This document shows, piece after piece, positions 19,366 to 27,581 of a stretch of 59,591 nt of DNA. A program made the translations under genes and the position numbers. This DNA is from SG8-30 sp964406445. Lineage in GTDB: Bacteria > Pseudomonadota > Gammaproteobacteria > Steroidobacterales > Steroidobacteraceae. The notes under the pieces are model-generated. The model did no database searches. It saw nothing but the letters and a program-made list of their open reading frames with translations, and was not told the DNA's origin. Each line of letters opens with the position of its first letter. The stretch's first letter is position 1. The DNA lies in the NCBI GenBank assembly GCA_964406445.1, contig CAYORU010000021.1, forward strand, positions 1 to 59,591, given 5' to 3'.

Positions 19366-20022
19366 TCACCCCCGCGCTCCGCCGGGCGCCGCGGCGGGCG
19401 CGCGCGGCAGCAGGCCGCGCTCGAAGATGCCGACGAAGGCCTCGGCGAGCTCGGTCGCCGTCATCGGCTGGTTCTCCCGGTACCACTGCGCGATCCAGTT
19501 GAGCGCGCCGGCGAGCGCGAACGCGGTCATCTTGGGATCGCAGGCCGCGATCGAGCCGTCGCGCACCCCCTCCGCGAGCAGCCGCCGGATGCCCTGGTCG
19601 ATCTCGGACTTGAGCGCGCGGATCCGGGCGCGCAGCTCGGGCCCGAGGTCCTGGTCCTCGGCCCGGACCATGCACCAGCCGAACTCCGAGGCGACGGCCT
19701 GCGCGTAGTGGCGGATCACGGCTGCGAGGCGGTCGCGCGCCGGAAGGCCCGGCTGGCCCGCCTCGCGCAGACCCTCGCGGATGCCGGCGAGTCCTGCGAG
19801 GAAGCACTCGAACAGCAGGTGCTCCTTGCTCTCGACGTAGTAGTAGACGGTCGGCTTCGAGACGCCGAGCGCCGCGGCGATGTCGTCGAGGGAGGTGTTG
19901 TGGAAGCCGCGTTCATTGAAGGCGCGTGCGGCTGCGCGCACGACGGCCTCGCGCTTGACCGCGTGGTCGCGACGGCGGCGCGACGGCCAGCGGCGGGCGG
20001 CGGGTGGATAACTATCCGGCAT
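19366..20022 (-). CDS. TetR/AcrR family transcriptional regulator
   Basis: The 218-aa protein has the TetR DNA-binding domain at about residues 20-65 (RAFNERGFHNTSLDDIAAAL, then GVSKPTVYYYVESKEHLL) and an all-helical ligand domain. The ATG at 20022 is preferred; the in-frame codons further upstream run into the AT-rich operator region. It is divergent from icmF and upstream of the thiolase. The double palindrome at 20070-20105 is its likely binding site, so it probably controls icmF and itself in response to an acyl-CoA. Confidence 0.9.
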   Translation of the reverse strand: MPDSYPPAARRWPSRRRRDHAVKREAVVRAAARAFNERGFHNTSLDDIAAALGVSKPTVYYYVESKEHLLFECFLAGLAGIREGLREAGQPGLPARDRLAAVIRHYAQAVASEFGWCMVRAEDQDLGPELRARIRALKSEIDQGIRRLLAEGVRDGSIAACDPKMTAFALAGALNWIAQWYRENQPMTATELAEAFVGIFERGLLPRAPAAAPGGARG

Positions 20023-20069
20023 GTCCTGAGTTTCTTCGGCCCCGTTGACGACGGCGGCGATACGCAATC

Positions 20070-20105
20070 ATACTTACGAGTAGGATTCTACTCAAAAGTA
20101 AGTAT
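20070..20105. promoter_or_regulatory. Double palindrome between tetR and icmF (TACT-N4-AGTA twice)
   Basis: Two copies of TACT-N4-AGTA (20071-20082 and 20089-20100), 18 bases centre to centre, are nested in outer arms ATACTTAC/GTAAGTAT (20070-20077 and 20098-20105) and inner arms GAGTAG/CTACTC. The segment is AT-rich in a GC-rich genome and lies in the 129-base divergent gap. It fits an operator for two TetR dimers; TATTAAAT at about 20120 may be the icmF -10. Confidence 0.7.
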
Positions 20106-20151
20106 TCGCGTCCATTCCTTATTAAATTAGACGTTTACGAGAGGTTTCCCC

Positions 20152-23100
20152 ATGGCGAGCGCGCGCGGCACCCAGCGGTCCCCAACGCCGGACCAGAGCT
20201 CGGCCTCCGAAACGCCCCTGCGCTTCGTGAGCGCGGCCTCGCTGTTCGACGGCCACGACGCCGCGATCAACATCATCCGCCGCATCCTGCAGTCGCACGG
20301 CGCCGAGGTGATCCACCTCGGCCACAACCGCAGCGTCGCCGACATCGTCCGGGCCGCCATCCAGGAGGATGCGGACGGCATCGCGGTCAGCTCCTACCAG
20401 GGCGGGCACAACGAGTACTTCCGCTACATGGTCGACATGCTCAAGTCGCTCGACGCGGAGCACATCCGGGTCGTGGTCGGCGGGGGCGGCACGATCGCGC
20501 CGCACGAGGTCGAGGAGCTCGAGGCCTACGGGATCGAGAAGATCTACACGCCGGACGACGGGCTGCGGCTCGGCCTCGACGGCATGATCGAGGACGTGTT
20601 CCGCCGCGTGCGCGCCTGGCAGCGCCCGCCGTTCTCGCTCGCGCCCCTGTCGCCCGCGGACCACCAGCAGATCGCGCGGACCGTCTCGGTGCTGGAGCGC
20701 GGCGACGACGACGCGCTCGCCGCCGAGATCCGCCAGGCCTCGGCGAAGACGCTCAACCGTCCGCCCGTGATCGGCATCACCGGCACCGGCGGCGCCGGCA
20801 AGTCGTCGCTCACCGACGAACTGCTGAGCCGGCTGGTGCGCTTCTTCCCGGAGCGCAAGGTCGCCGTCGTGGCGATCGACCCGACCCGGCGACGCTCCGG
20901 CGGCGCGCTGCTCGGCGACCGCATCCGCATGAACGCGCTGGCCAGCGAGCAGGTCTTCATGCGCTCTCTGGCGACGCGGCGCGCGCACCTCGCCACCAGC
21001 GCCGTGCTGGCGGACACCATCCAGCTGCTCAAGTGGGCGGGCTTCGACCTGATCGTCGTCGAGACGGCCGGCATCGGCCAGAGCGACACCGAGATCGTCG
21101 ACGTCGTCGACCTGTCCCTCTACGTCATGACCAGCGAGTACGGCGCGGCGAGCCAGCTCGAGAAGATCGACATGCTCGACTTCGCCGACATGATCGTGCT
21201 CAACAAGTTCGAGAAGCGTGGCGCCGAGGACGCGCTCCGGGACGTCCGCAAGCAGGTCTCGCGCAACCGCAAGCTGTTCAACCTGCCGCCCGAGCAGCTG
21301 CCGGTCTACCCGACGATCGCCAGCCAGTTCAACGACGCGGGCGTGAACTCGCTGTTCGCGGCGATCTGCGCGCGCCTCGACGAGAAGTGGGGCCGGATCC
21401 AGCCCTGGAAGCCCGAGGGGCTGACCCCCGTCGGCGCGCCGAAACGGCAGGCCATCATCCCGGGCGAGCGGGTCCGCTACCTCGCCGAGATCGCCGGCAG
21501 CGGCCGGCGCCAGCACGCGGCGGCGCGCGCGTCGGCGGATGCCGCGAGCCGGGCGCACGGCCTGCACCGCGCGCTCGCCGAGCTCGGCGACCCGAATCTG
21601 CCCGAGGCCCTCGACCGCTATTCCGAGGCCGAGCTCGGCGGCGAAGACGCGAGCCTCGCGACGCTGCGGCGCCGCTACAACGAGGCGCTCGACGCCATCG
21701 GCACGGAAGGGCTGTCGCTGCTCCGCTCCTGGCCGAAGCGCGCCGCGAACGCCTCGGCCGACGAGTACAGCTACCAGGTGCGCGACCGCGAGGTGCGCGG
21801 CGCCAATTACGTGGAGACGCTCTCGCACCAGAAGGTGCCGAAGATCGCGCTGCCGACCCACCGCGACTGGGGCGACCTGCTGTACTTCCTGATGACGGAG
21901 AACCTGCCCGGCGGCTTCCCGTACACGGCGGGCATCTACCCCTACCGGCGCGAGGACGAGGACCCGACCCGCATGTTCGCCGGGGAGGGGATGCCCGAGC
22001 GCACCAACCGGCGGTTCCACTACCTCGCGCGCGGCCACAAGGGCGCGCGGCTGTCCACGGCCTTCGATTCGACCACGCTCTACGGGGAGGATCCCGACGA
22101 GCGGCCCGACATCTACGGGCGGATCGGCAACTCCGGCGTATCCATCGCCACGCTCGACGACATGAAGCGCCTGTACTCGGGCTTCGACCTGTGCGCGCCG
22201 TCGACCTCGGTGTCCATGACCATCAACGGCCCTGCGCCGATGATCCTCGCGATGTTCATGAACACGGCCATCGACCAGCGCGTCGAGCGGCACCTGAAGG
22301 AGTCGGGGCGCTGGGAGGAGGCCGAGGCGAAGATCGCGAGGATCTGGGCAGGCCGCGAGCGGCCGCGCTACCGCGGCGAGCTGCCGGCGGGGAACGACGG
22401 CTTCGGGCTGGGGCTCCTGGGCGTCACGGGCGACCAGCTGGTCGAGCCCGGGGTCTACGACAAGCTGAAGGCCGAGGCGCTCGCGGCCGTCCGCGGCACC
22501 GTGCAGGCCGACATCCTCAAGGAGGACCAGGCGCAGAACACCTGCATCTTCTCCACCGAGTTCGCGCTCAGGATGATGGGCGACGTCCAGCAGTACTTCA
22601 CCGACCACGGCGTCCGCAACTTCTACTCGGTGTCGATCTCCGGCTACCACATCGCCGAGGCCGGGGCGAACCCGGTGAGCCAGCTGGCCTTCACGCTGGC
22701 CAACGGCTTCACGATCGTCGAGTACTACCTCGCGCGCGGCATGAAGATCGACGACTTCGCGCCGAACCTGTCGTTCTTCTTCTCGAACGGCATGGACCCC
22801 GAGTACGCGGTCATCGGCCGCGTCGCGCGGCGCATCTGGGCGCGGGCGATGCGGGACATCTACGGCGGCTCGGCGCGCAGCCAGATGCTGAAATACCACA
22901 TCCAGACCTCCGGCCGCTCGCTGCACGCGCAGGAGATCCAGTTCAACGACATCCGCACCACGCTGCAGGCGATGTACGCGCTGTTCGACAGCTGCAACAG
23001 CCTCCACACCAACGCCTACGACGAGGCGCTGACCACCCCGACCGAGGAGAGCGTGCGCCGCGCGGTCGCCATCCAGCTGATCATCGCGCGCGAACTCGGG

Positions 23101-23595
23101 CTCAACAAGAACCAGAACCCGTGGCAGGGCTCGTTCATCCTCGAGCGGCTGACCGACATGGTCGAGGAGGCCGTCTACAAGGAGTTCGAGAGCATCTCGG
23201 AGCGGGGTGGCGTGCTCGGCGCGATGGAGACGATGTACCAGCGCGGCAAGATCCAGGAGGAATCGCTCTACTACGAGCACAAGAAGCACGACGGCAGCCT
23301 GCCGATCGTGGGCGTGAACACCTTCCTGCCGGACAAGCGCAACGAGGACGAGCTGCGCGCCGCGGAGCTGATCCGCTCCACGGAGGAGGAGAAGCAGGCG
23401 CAGGTGGCGGCCGTGCAGGCCTTCAACGCGGCGCGTGCCGACGAGCAGCCGCGGGTGCTGTCCAGGCTCCAGGAAGTCGCCGCGACCGGCGGCAACGTCT
23501 TCGAGCAGCTCGTCGAGGCGGTGAAGGTCGCCTCGCTGGGGCGGATCTCGCGGTCGCTCTACGCGGTGGGTGGGCAGTATCGGCGGAACATGTGA
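20152..23595 (+). CDS. icmF: Fused isobutyryl-CoA mutase IcmF (B12 domain, G-protein chaperone, mutase)
   Basis: This 1147-aa single-chain enzyme interconverts isobutyryl-CoA and n-butyryl-CoA using adenosylcobalamin. The order is a B12-binding domain (FDGHD, axial His35), a MeaB-type GTPase chaperone domain (P-loop GTGGAGKS, residues 211-218) and a C-terminal mutase barrel. Two specificity positions are visible by alignment to methylmalonyl-CoA mutase. The Tyr of the QYAGF motif is Phe609 here (RMFAGEG), and the Arg of VRNTY is Gln795 here (AQNTC). Phe/Gln is the isobutyryl-CoA mutase signature, so this is not a methylmalonyl-CoA mutase. GAGAGG precedes the ATG by 8 bases. The divergent TetR gene is its likely regulator. 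Confidence 0.95.
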   Translation: MASARGTQRSPTPDQSSASETPLRFVSAASLFDGHDAAINIIRRILQSHGAEVIHLGHNRSVADIVRAAIQEDADGIAVSSYQGGHNEYFRYMVDMLKSLDAEHIRVVVGGGGTIAPHEVEELEAYGIEKIYTPDDGLRLGLDGMIEDVFRRVRAWQRPPFSLAPLSPADHQQIARTVSVLERGDDDALAAEIRQASAKTLNRPPVIGITGTGGAGKSSLTDELLSRLVRFFPERKVAVVAIDPTRRRSGGALLGDRIRMNALASEQVFMRSLATRRAHLATSAVLADTIQLLKWAGFDLIVVETAGIGQSDTEIVDVVDLSLYVMTSEYGAASQLEKIDMLDFADMIVLNKFEKRGAEDALRDVRKQVSRNRKLFNLPPEQLPVYPTIASQFNDAGVNSLFAAICARLDEKWGRIQPWKPEGLTPVGAPKRQAIIPGERVRYLAEIAGSGRRQHAAARASADAASRAHGLHRALAELGDPNLPEALDRYSEAELGGEDASLATLRRRYNEALDAIGTEGLSLLRSWPKRAANASADEYSYQVRDREVRGANYVETLSHQKVPKIALPTHRDWGDLLYFLMTENLPGGFPYTAGIYPYRREDEDPTRMFAGEGMPERTNRRFHYLARGHKGARLSTAFDSTTLYGEDPDERPDIYGRIGNSGVSIATLDDMKRLYSGFDLCAPSTSVSMTINGPAPMILAMFMNTAIDQRVERHLKESGRWEEAEAKIARIWAGRERPRYRGELPAGNDGFGLGLLGVTGDQLVEPGVYDKLKAEALAAVRGTVQADILKEDQAQNTCIFSTEFALRMMGDVQQYFTDHGVRNFYSVSISGYHIAEAGANPVSQLAFTLANGFTIVEYYLARGMKIDDFAPNLSFFFSNGMDPEYAVIGRVARRIWARAMRDIYGGSARSQMLKYHIQTSGRSLHAQEIQFNDIRTTLQAMYALFDSCNSLHTNAYDEALTTPTEESVRRAVAIQLIIARELGLNKNQNPWQGSFILERLTDMVEEAVYKEFESISERGGVLGAMETMYQRGKIQEESLYYEHKKHDGSLPIVGVNTFLPDKRNEDELRAAELIRSTEEEKQAQVAAVQAFNAARADEQPRVLSRLQEVAATGGNVFEQLVEAVKVASLGRISRSLYAVGGQYRRNM

Positions 23596-23600
23596 GGAAG

Positions 23601-23697
23601 TGACCGGTGATCGGTGACCGGTGACCAGCCAAACCGGGCTGTGCCCGAATGGCAGGTTCCGGCCGATCACCGGTCACCGATCACCGGTCACCGATCT
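23601..23697. repeat. Inverted 7-bp repeat arrays between icmF and plsC
   Basis: The left arm is TGACCGG, TGATCGG, TGACCGG and TGACCAG (23601-23628). After a 34-base spacer, the right arm alternates CCGATCA and CCGGTCA and ends CCGATCT (23663-23697). The plsC stop codon (23681-23683, minus strand) and its last codons (Gly-Asp-Arg) are encoded by repeat units. The junction GGTTC(C)GGCCGATCACC is shared with the array at 1466-1575, so the two are copies of one element type. Confidence 0.85.
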
Positions 23698-24412
23698 CCA
23701 GATCCGGCTCCCCCAGCCGTTCCAGGATCCTCGCCCGCGCCTCGAGCTTCATCCGCCCGACGGGGTCGGGTTCGTTCGGCAGCGGGGCGACGATCGGCTC
23801 GAGCACCTCGACCTCGAGCGCCCGGCGGCGCGGCAGCCGGGCCCCCGAGGGCAACGCTTCGCGCGCGCCGCGGATCACGACCGGGATCACGGGCATCCCG
23901 GCCCGCGCGGCCGTGACGAAGGCGCCGCTGTGAAAGCGCGCGAGGCCGCGCGTGGCCGTGAACGTGCCCTCGGGAAAGAAGGCCACCGAGCCGCCGCCGA
24001 CCGCGGCCTTGAGGATGCGCCGCGCGTCCCGGGCGCTCTGTGCGCGATTGAATCGGTCCACGAACTGGTGGCCCAGGCGGCGCAGCATGAATCCGGCCAG
24101 CGGCACGCCGACGATCTCCTTCTTGATCACGAAGCCGAAGCGCGAGGGCAGCACGGCATAGAGCAGCGGCCCGTCGAGGTAGCTCGCGTGGTTCGCCACC
24201 GCGACGCAGGGCGTGGCCGGGATGCGCTCGATGCCGGTCACCGCCAGCGGCAGGCCGGCCACGCGGAAGAAGCTGCGCGCCAGCCACCGCGAGCCGTCGC
24301 GGCGCCAGCGCAGCGTGGGCAGCAGCAGCGCGGCCAGCGCAGCCGCCAGCAGCAGCAAGGCGAACGCCGCCCAGACGTAGATGCCCCAGGCGGCGCGCAG
24401 CGCGGAGCGCAT
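23681..24412 (-). CDS. plsC: 1-acyl-sn-glycerol-3-phosphate acyltransferase (PlsC family)
   Basis: The 243-aa membrane-associated enzyme acylates lysophosphatidate or a related lysophospholipid. It has an N-terminal transmembrane helix (about residues 8-32), the acyltransferase motif NHASYLD and the FPEGTFTATRG motif. The last few residues before the stop are specified by the 7-bp repeat array, so the exact C-terminus may vary with repeat number. It is divergent from xerD and convergent with icmF. The family is sure; the precise acceptor is not. Confidence 0.92.
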   Translation of the reverse strand: MRSALRAAWGIYVWAAFALLLLAAALAALLLPTLRWRRDGSRWLARSFFRVAGLPLAVTGIERIPATPCVAVANHASYLDGPLLYAVLPSRFGFVIKKEIVGVPLAGFMLRRLGHQFVDRFNRAQSARDARRILKAAVGGGSVAFFPEGTFTATRGLARFHSGAFVTAARAGMPVIPVVIRGAREALPSGARLPRRRALEVEVLEPIVAPLPNEPDPVGRMKLEARARILERLGEPDLEIGDR

Positions 24413-24648
24413 CAGGCGCGGCCCGCGCGCGGGAAGGCGTACTGTGAACTGGTTCCGGTTATGTTAACGGTCATGGTCTTGTGTGAGGCTCGTCACGTCG
24501 GGCCGGCGGAAACGGCCTCCATACTCGGTCCCGATTCTGTCGCATGCCGCGCGTCCGCTGCCAGCGGCGCCGGCGCGGCAGCGGCAGGCCCGGAAGGAGC
24601 ACGACCCGCACTGCGGGGGGTGACCGAGCGCAGCACATGAGCGGAGCG

Positions 24649-25596
24649 ATGAAGTCTTCCACATCCGTACGGGCGGCGACACTGGCGGCGGCCGAGGCGG
24701 CCGACGACCCGGTGGACCCGGCGGTCACGCGCTTCCTCGACGCCGTCTGGATGGAGAGGGGGCTGTCGCCCAACACGCTCGCCGCCTACCGCGCGGACCT
24801 CACGGCGCTCGCGCGCTGGCTCAAGGGCCGCGGGGTCGAAGTCACCCGGACCGCCCGCAACGACCTGCTCGCCTTCATCGCCTGGCGCGTCGAGACCGGC
24901 GCACGGCCCCGCTCGACGGCGCGCCAGCTGTCCAGCTTCCGCCGCTTCTTCCGCTGGGCGGTCCGCGAGGGCCTGCTGGCCGAGGATCCGACCGCGCAGA
25001 TCGCGATGCCGAAGATCGGCCGCTCGCTGCCGAAGTCGCTGAGCGAGGTCGAGGTGGAGTCGCTGCTGAAGGCGCCGGCGGTCGGCGATCCGCTCGGCCA
25101 CCGCGACCGGACGATGCTCGAGGTGCTCTACGCGACCGGCCTGCGCGTGTCGGAGCTGGTCAATCTCCGCCAGGGCCAGGTCAACCTGAACCAGGGCGTG
25201 TTGAGGATCGTCGGCAAGGGCAACCGCGAGCGCCTGATCCCGCTCGGCGAGGAGGCCGTGCGCTGGGTGACCGACTTCGTCGGCGGCCCGCGAGGCGAGA
25301 TCCTGCTCGACCGTCAGACGGACTACCTGTTCCCGACCCGCCGCGGCGACCGCATGACCCGGCAGGCCTTCTGGCACATCATCAAGCGCTACGCGGCGCG
25401 CGCCGGAGTCGAGAAGGAGCTCTCGCCGCACACCCTGCGCCACGCCTTCGCCACGCACCTCCTCAACCACGGCGCGGACCTGCGCGTGGTGCAGATGCTG
25501 CTCGGCCACAGCGACCTGTCGACCACGCAGATCTACACCCATGTCGCGCGCGAGCGCATGAAGGACCTGCACGCCGCCCACCACCCGCGCGGCTGA
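24649..25596 (+). CDS. xerD: Site-specific tyrosine recombinase XerD
   Basis: XerD resolves chromosome dimers at dif with XerC. From the ATG at 24649 it is 315 aa, with an N-terminal SAM-like domain and the catalytic set: Arg in TGLRVSELV, HTLRHAFATHLL, the LLGHSDLSTTQIYTH block and its tyrosine. GGAG lies 5 bases before this ATG; an ATG at 24637 is also in frame. The 236 bases separating it from plsC hold no other gene that I can support. dsbC follows directly, as in E. coli, which supports XerD over XerC. Confidence 0.93.
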   Translation: MKSSTSVRAATLAAAEAADDPVDPAVTRFLDAVWMERGLSPNTLAAYRADLTALARWLKGRGVEVTRTARNDLLAFIAWRVETGARPRSTARQLSSFRRFFRWAVREGLLAEDPTAQIAMPKIGRSLPKSLSEVEVESLLKAPAVGDPLGHRDRTMLEVLYATGLRVSELVNLRQGQVNLNQGVLRIVGKGNRERLIPLGEEAVRWVTDFVGGPRGEILLDRQTDYLFPTRRGDRMTRQAFWHIIKRYAARAGVEKELSPHTLRHAFATHLLNHGADLRVVQMLLGHSDLSTTQIYTHVARERMKDLHAAHHPRG

Positions 25597-25607
25597 CGCG
25601 GGTCTGG

Positions 25608-25613
25608 TAGGAT
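25608..25613 (+). promoter_or_regulatory. Possible -10 of dsbC (TAGGAT)
   Basis: TAGGAT followed by CGCGGGC lies between xerD and dsbC. The same pattern of an AT-rich hexamer followed by a GC-rich run is seen before yajC and tRNA-Leu. No clear -35 is visible. Confidence 0.35.
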
Positions 25614-25680
25614 CGCGGGCCTCCGGGACGCGGCGGGACAGAGCCGCGTGGTCCCGGCGAGGTCCCAGCGGAGAAGCATC

Positions 25681-26409
25681 ATGCGCATTCCTCCCTTCGC
25701 CCGATTGGCCGCGGCCGCGCTGCTCGGCGCGCCGCTCGTCGCGGCCGCCCAGGCGCCGCCGGCGGACGCGCGCGCGGAGATCGCCCGCAAGCTCGACGTC
25801 AAGGTGGAGGACATCCGGCCCTCGCCGGTCCCGGGCCTGTTCGAGGTGTCCTCGGGGACCGAGGTCGGCTATGTCTCGACCGACGGACGCTTCTACATCG
25901 ACGGCGACCTGTTCGACATGGCGACCCGCGCCAACCTGACCGAGAACCGCCGGCAGGGGGTCCGCGCCGCACTGGTCAAGGGCATCCGAGACGACGAGGC
26001 GATCGTCTTCTCGCCCAAGGGCTACAAGTACACCGTCAGCGTCTTCACCGACGTGGACTGCGGCTACTGCCGGACCCTGCATGCGGAAATCGGCGAGCTG
26101 AACCGGCTGGGCGTGCGCGTCCGCTACCTCATGTACCCGCGCGGCGGCCCGGGCAGCGAATCCTGGGCGAAGGCCGAGGCGATCTGGTGCAGCGCCGACC
26201 GGAACGACGCCCTGACCCGCGCGAAGCTCGGCGAGGCGGTCACGGCCGCGAAGTGCGCCACGCCGGTGGCGCGACAGTATGAGCTCGGCCGGGAACTGGG
26301 CATTCGCGGCACGCCGGGGATCATCACGGAGCGGGGCGACTACATCCCGGGCTACCTGCCTGCGCCGCGACTGCTCGAGCGGCTCCAGCAGCTCGAACGC
26401 GGCTCCTGA
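25681..26409 (+). CDS. dsbC: Thiol:disulfide interchange protein DsbC
   Basis: This 242-aa periplasmic disulfide isomerase has a cleavable signal peptide (about residues 1-22), an N-terminal dimerisation domain and a thioredoxin-fold domain with CGYC (Cys127-Cys130). The cis-proline loop is GIRGTPGII. A second cysteine pair (in IWCSAD and AKCATP) corresponds to the structural disulfide of DsbC. The ATG at 25681 follows GGAGAAG. It follows xerD, as in other gammaproteobacteria; recJ, the usual next gene, is not here. Confidence 0.94.
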   Translation: MRIPPFARLAAAALLGAPLVAAAQAPPADARAEIARKLDVKVEDIRPSPVPGLFEVSSGTEVGYVSTDGRFYIDGDLFDMATRANLTENRRQGVRAALVKGIRDDEAIVFSPKGYKYTVSVFTDVDCGYCRTLHAEIGELNRLGVRVRYLMYPRGGPGSESWAKAEAIWCSADRNDALTRAKLGEAVTAAKCATPVARQYELGRELGIRGTPGIITERGDYIPGYLPAPRLLERLQQLERGS

Positions 26410-26435
26410 GGCGGGCGGGGTTCGATTCGCCAGGA

Positions 26436-26453
26436 GGACGCCCGGCGCGTCCC
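26436..26453. terminator. Possible hairpin between convergent dsbC and fdxA
   Basis: GGACGC-CCGGC-GCGTCC gives a 6-bp GC stem that extends with a bulge. There is no T-tract. It lies in the 45-base gap between two convergent genes. Confidence 0.3.
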
Positions 26454-26454
26454 C

Positions 26455-26778
26455 TCAGCGCTCGAGGTGCTTGAACTTGCCCTCGACGCCCTTCCACTCG
26501 TCGGCGTCCGCGGGGGCCTCGCCCTTCTCGGTGATCACGGGCCACTGCTTCGACAGTTCCGCGTTGAGCTGCTTGAACTGCTCCTGGCCCGCGGGCAGGT
26601 CCTCCTCGGAGTAGATCGCCTCGACCGGGCACTCCGGCTCGCACAGCGTGCAGTCGATGCATTCGTCGGGGTCGATCACCAGGAAGTTCGGGCCCTCGTG
26701 GAAGCAGTCGACGGGGCAGACTTCCACGCAGTCCATGTACTTGCACTTGATGCAGTTCTCGGTGACGACGAACGTCAT
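26455..26778 (-). CDS. fdxA: Ferredoxin FdxA (7Fe-8S, [3Fe-4S][4Fe-4S])
   Basis: The 107-aa protein starts MTFVVTENCIKCKYMDCVEV and has a second cluster motif CIDCTLCEPECP, with the long C-terminal tail typical of Azotobacter FdI-type ferredoxins. The cysteine spacing fits one [3Fe-4S] and one [4Fe-4S] cluster. GAGGAG precedes the ATG at 26778, so the open frame upstream of it is not used. It is a cytoplasmic electron carrier; its partners cannot be deduced from the neighbours. Confidence 0.94.
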   Translation of the reverse strand: MTFVVTENCIKCKYMDCVEVCPVDCFHEGPNFLVIDPDECIDCTLCEPECPVEAIYSEEDLPAGQEQFKQLNAELSKQWPVITEKGEAPADADEWKGVEGKFKHLER

Positions 26779-26833
26779 CGGCGGCTCCTCGGCGATTCGG
26801 CGACGCGGATTCTGCCACATCCCGAACCGGCCA

Positions 26834-27382
26834 TCAGCCGGCGCCCGGCAGGCGGCGATCGATCGCCGTGAAGTGCAGGCCCTCGCGGCCGGCGGCGCGG
26901 TCCTCCAGCCAGCGTTCCAGCGCGTAGCGGACGCTCGGGAACGCCAGCTCGGGCCAGGGGATGTCGCGCGGCTCGATCAGCGCCACCTCGAGGCTCTCCG
27001 GGCCGGCCCCGAAGCTCGGCTCCGGCAGCAGGGCCCTGAACATGACGTGCACCTGGTGCGCATGCAGCACGTGGACGATCGCGAGCGGGGAGCCCACCTC
27101 GACACGGGCGAGCGCCTCCTCCCAGGACTCGCGCGCGGCGCCCTGCTGCATCGTCTCCTCGTTCTCCATGAACCCCGCCGGGAGGGTCCAGAATCCGTAG
27201 CGGGGCTCGATCGCGCGCCGGCAGATGAGGATCCGCCCCTCGTGCTCCGGCACGCAGCCGACCACGATCTTCGGGTTCTGGTAGTGCACCGCGCTGCAGG
27301 CCGTGCACACGTGGCGCGGCAGGTGGTCCCCTTCCGGGACCAGCAGCGAAACCGGCTGTCCGCAACTCGGGCAGAATCTCAT
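26834..27382 (-). CDS. Nudix hydrolase with N-terminal zinc ribbon
   Basis: The 182-aa protein begins with a zinc ribbon (CPSCG ... CTAC, residues 4-29), like NADH pyrophosphatases. Its Nudix box is GFMENEETMQQGAARESWEEAL, in which the final glycine of the consensus (G-x5-E-x7-RExxEExG) is replaced by alanine. It would hydrolyse a nucleoside diphosphate linked to another group, such as ADP-ribose or NADH; the substrate is not determined. It is 55 bases upstream of fdxA in the same direction. Confidence 0.9.
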   Translation of the reverse strand: MRFCPSCGQPVSLLVPEGDHLPRHVCTACSAVHYQNPKIVVGCVPEHEGRILICRRAIEPRYGFWTLPAGFMENEETMQQGAARESWEEALARVEVGSPLAIVHVLHAHQVHVMFRALLPEPSFGAGPESLEVALIEPRDIPWPELAFPSVRYALERWLEDRAAGREGLHFTAIDRRLPGAG

Positions 27383-27435
27383 CCGAGGATTGTCCCGTGC
27401 GCACGGCCCGGTGCCAAGCGAGCCGACCGATCGCC

Positions 27436-27441
27436 TATACT
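27436..27441 (+). promoter_or_regulatory. -10 element of tRNA-Leu (TATACT)
   Basis: TATACT lies 10 bases before the tRNA 5' end and is followed by a GC-rich stretch. The -35 region is weak. Confidence 0.55.
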
Positions 27442-27451
27442 CGCGCCGCCG

Positions 27452-27538
27452 GCCGGGATGGCGGAATTGGTAGACGCAGTGGACTCAAAATCCACCGGTG
27501 GCGACACCGTGCGAGTTCGAGTCTCGCTCCCGGCACCA
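27452..27538 (+). tRNA. tRNA-Leu (anticodon CAA)
   Basis: The 7-bp acceptor stem GCCGGGA/TCCCGGC is followed by A and an encoded CCA. The anticodon stem is GTGGA/TCCAC around the loop CTCAAAA, so the anticodon is CAA, reading UUG. A long variable arm and a GTTCGAG T-loop are present, as expected for a class II leucine tRNA. A run of five T at 27550-27554 may end transcription. Confidence 0.96.
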
Positions 27539-27581
27539 GCGCTGCGACCTTTTTCCCCGGTCACGCATCTAAGCGGGTGTA

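Noticed and set aside
20122..23670. Very long open frame antisense to icmF (over 1100 codons)
   Set aside because: It mirrors icmF codon for codon, is rich in Arg, Val, Leu and Ala with no known motif, and arises from the high GC content. icmF has a complete domain set.
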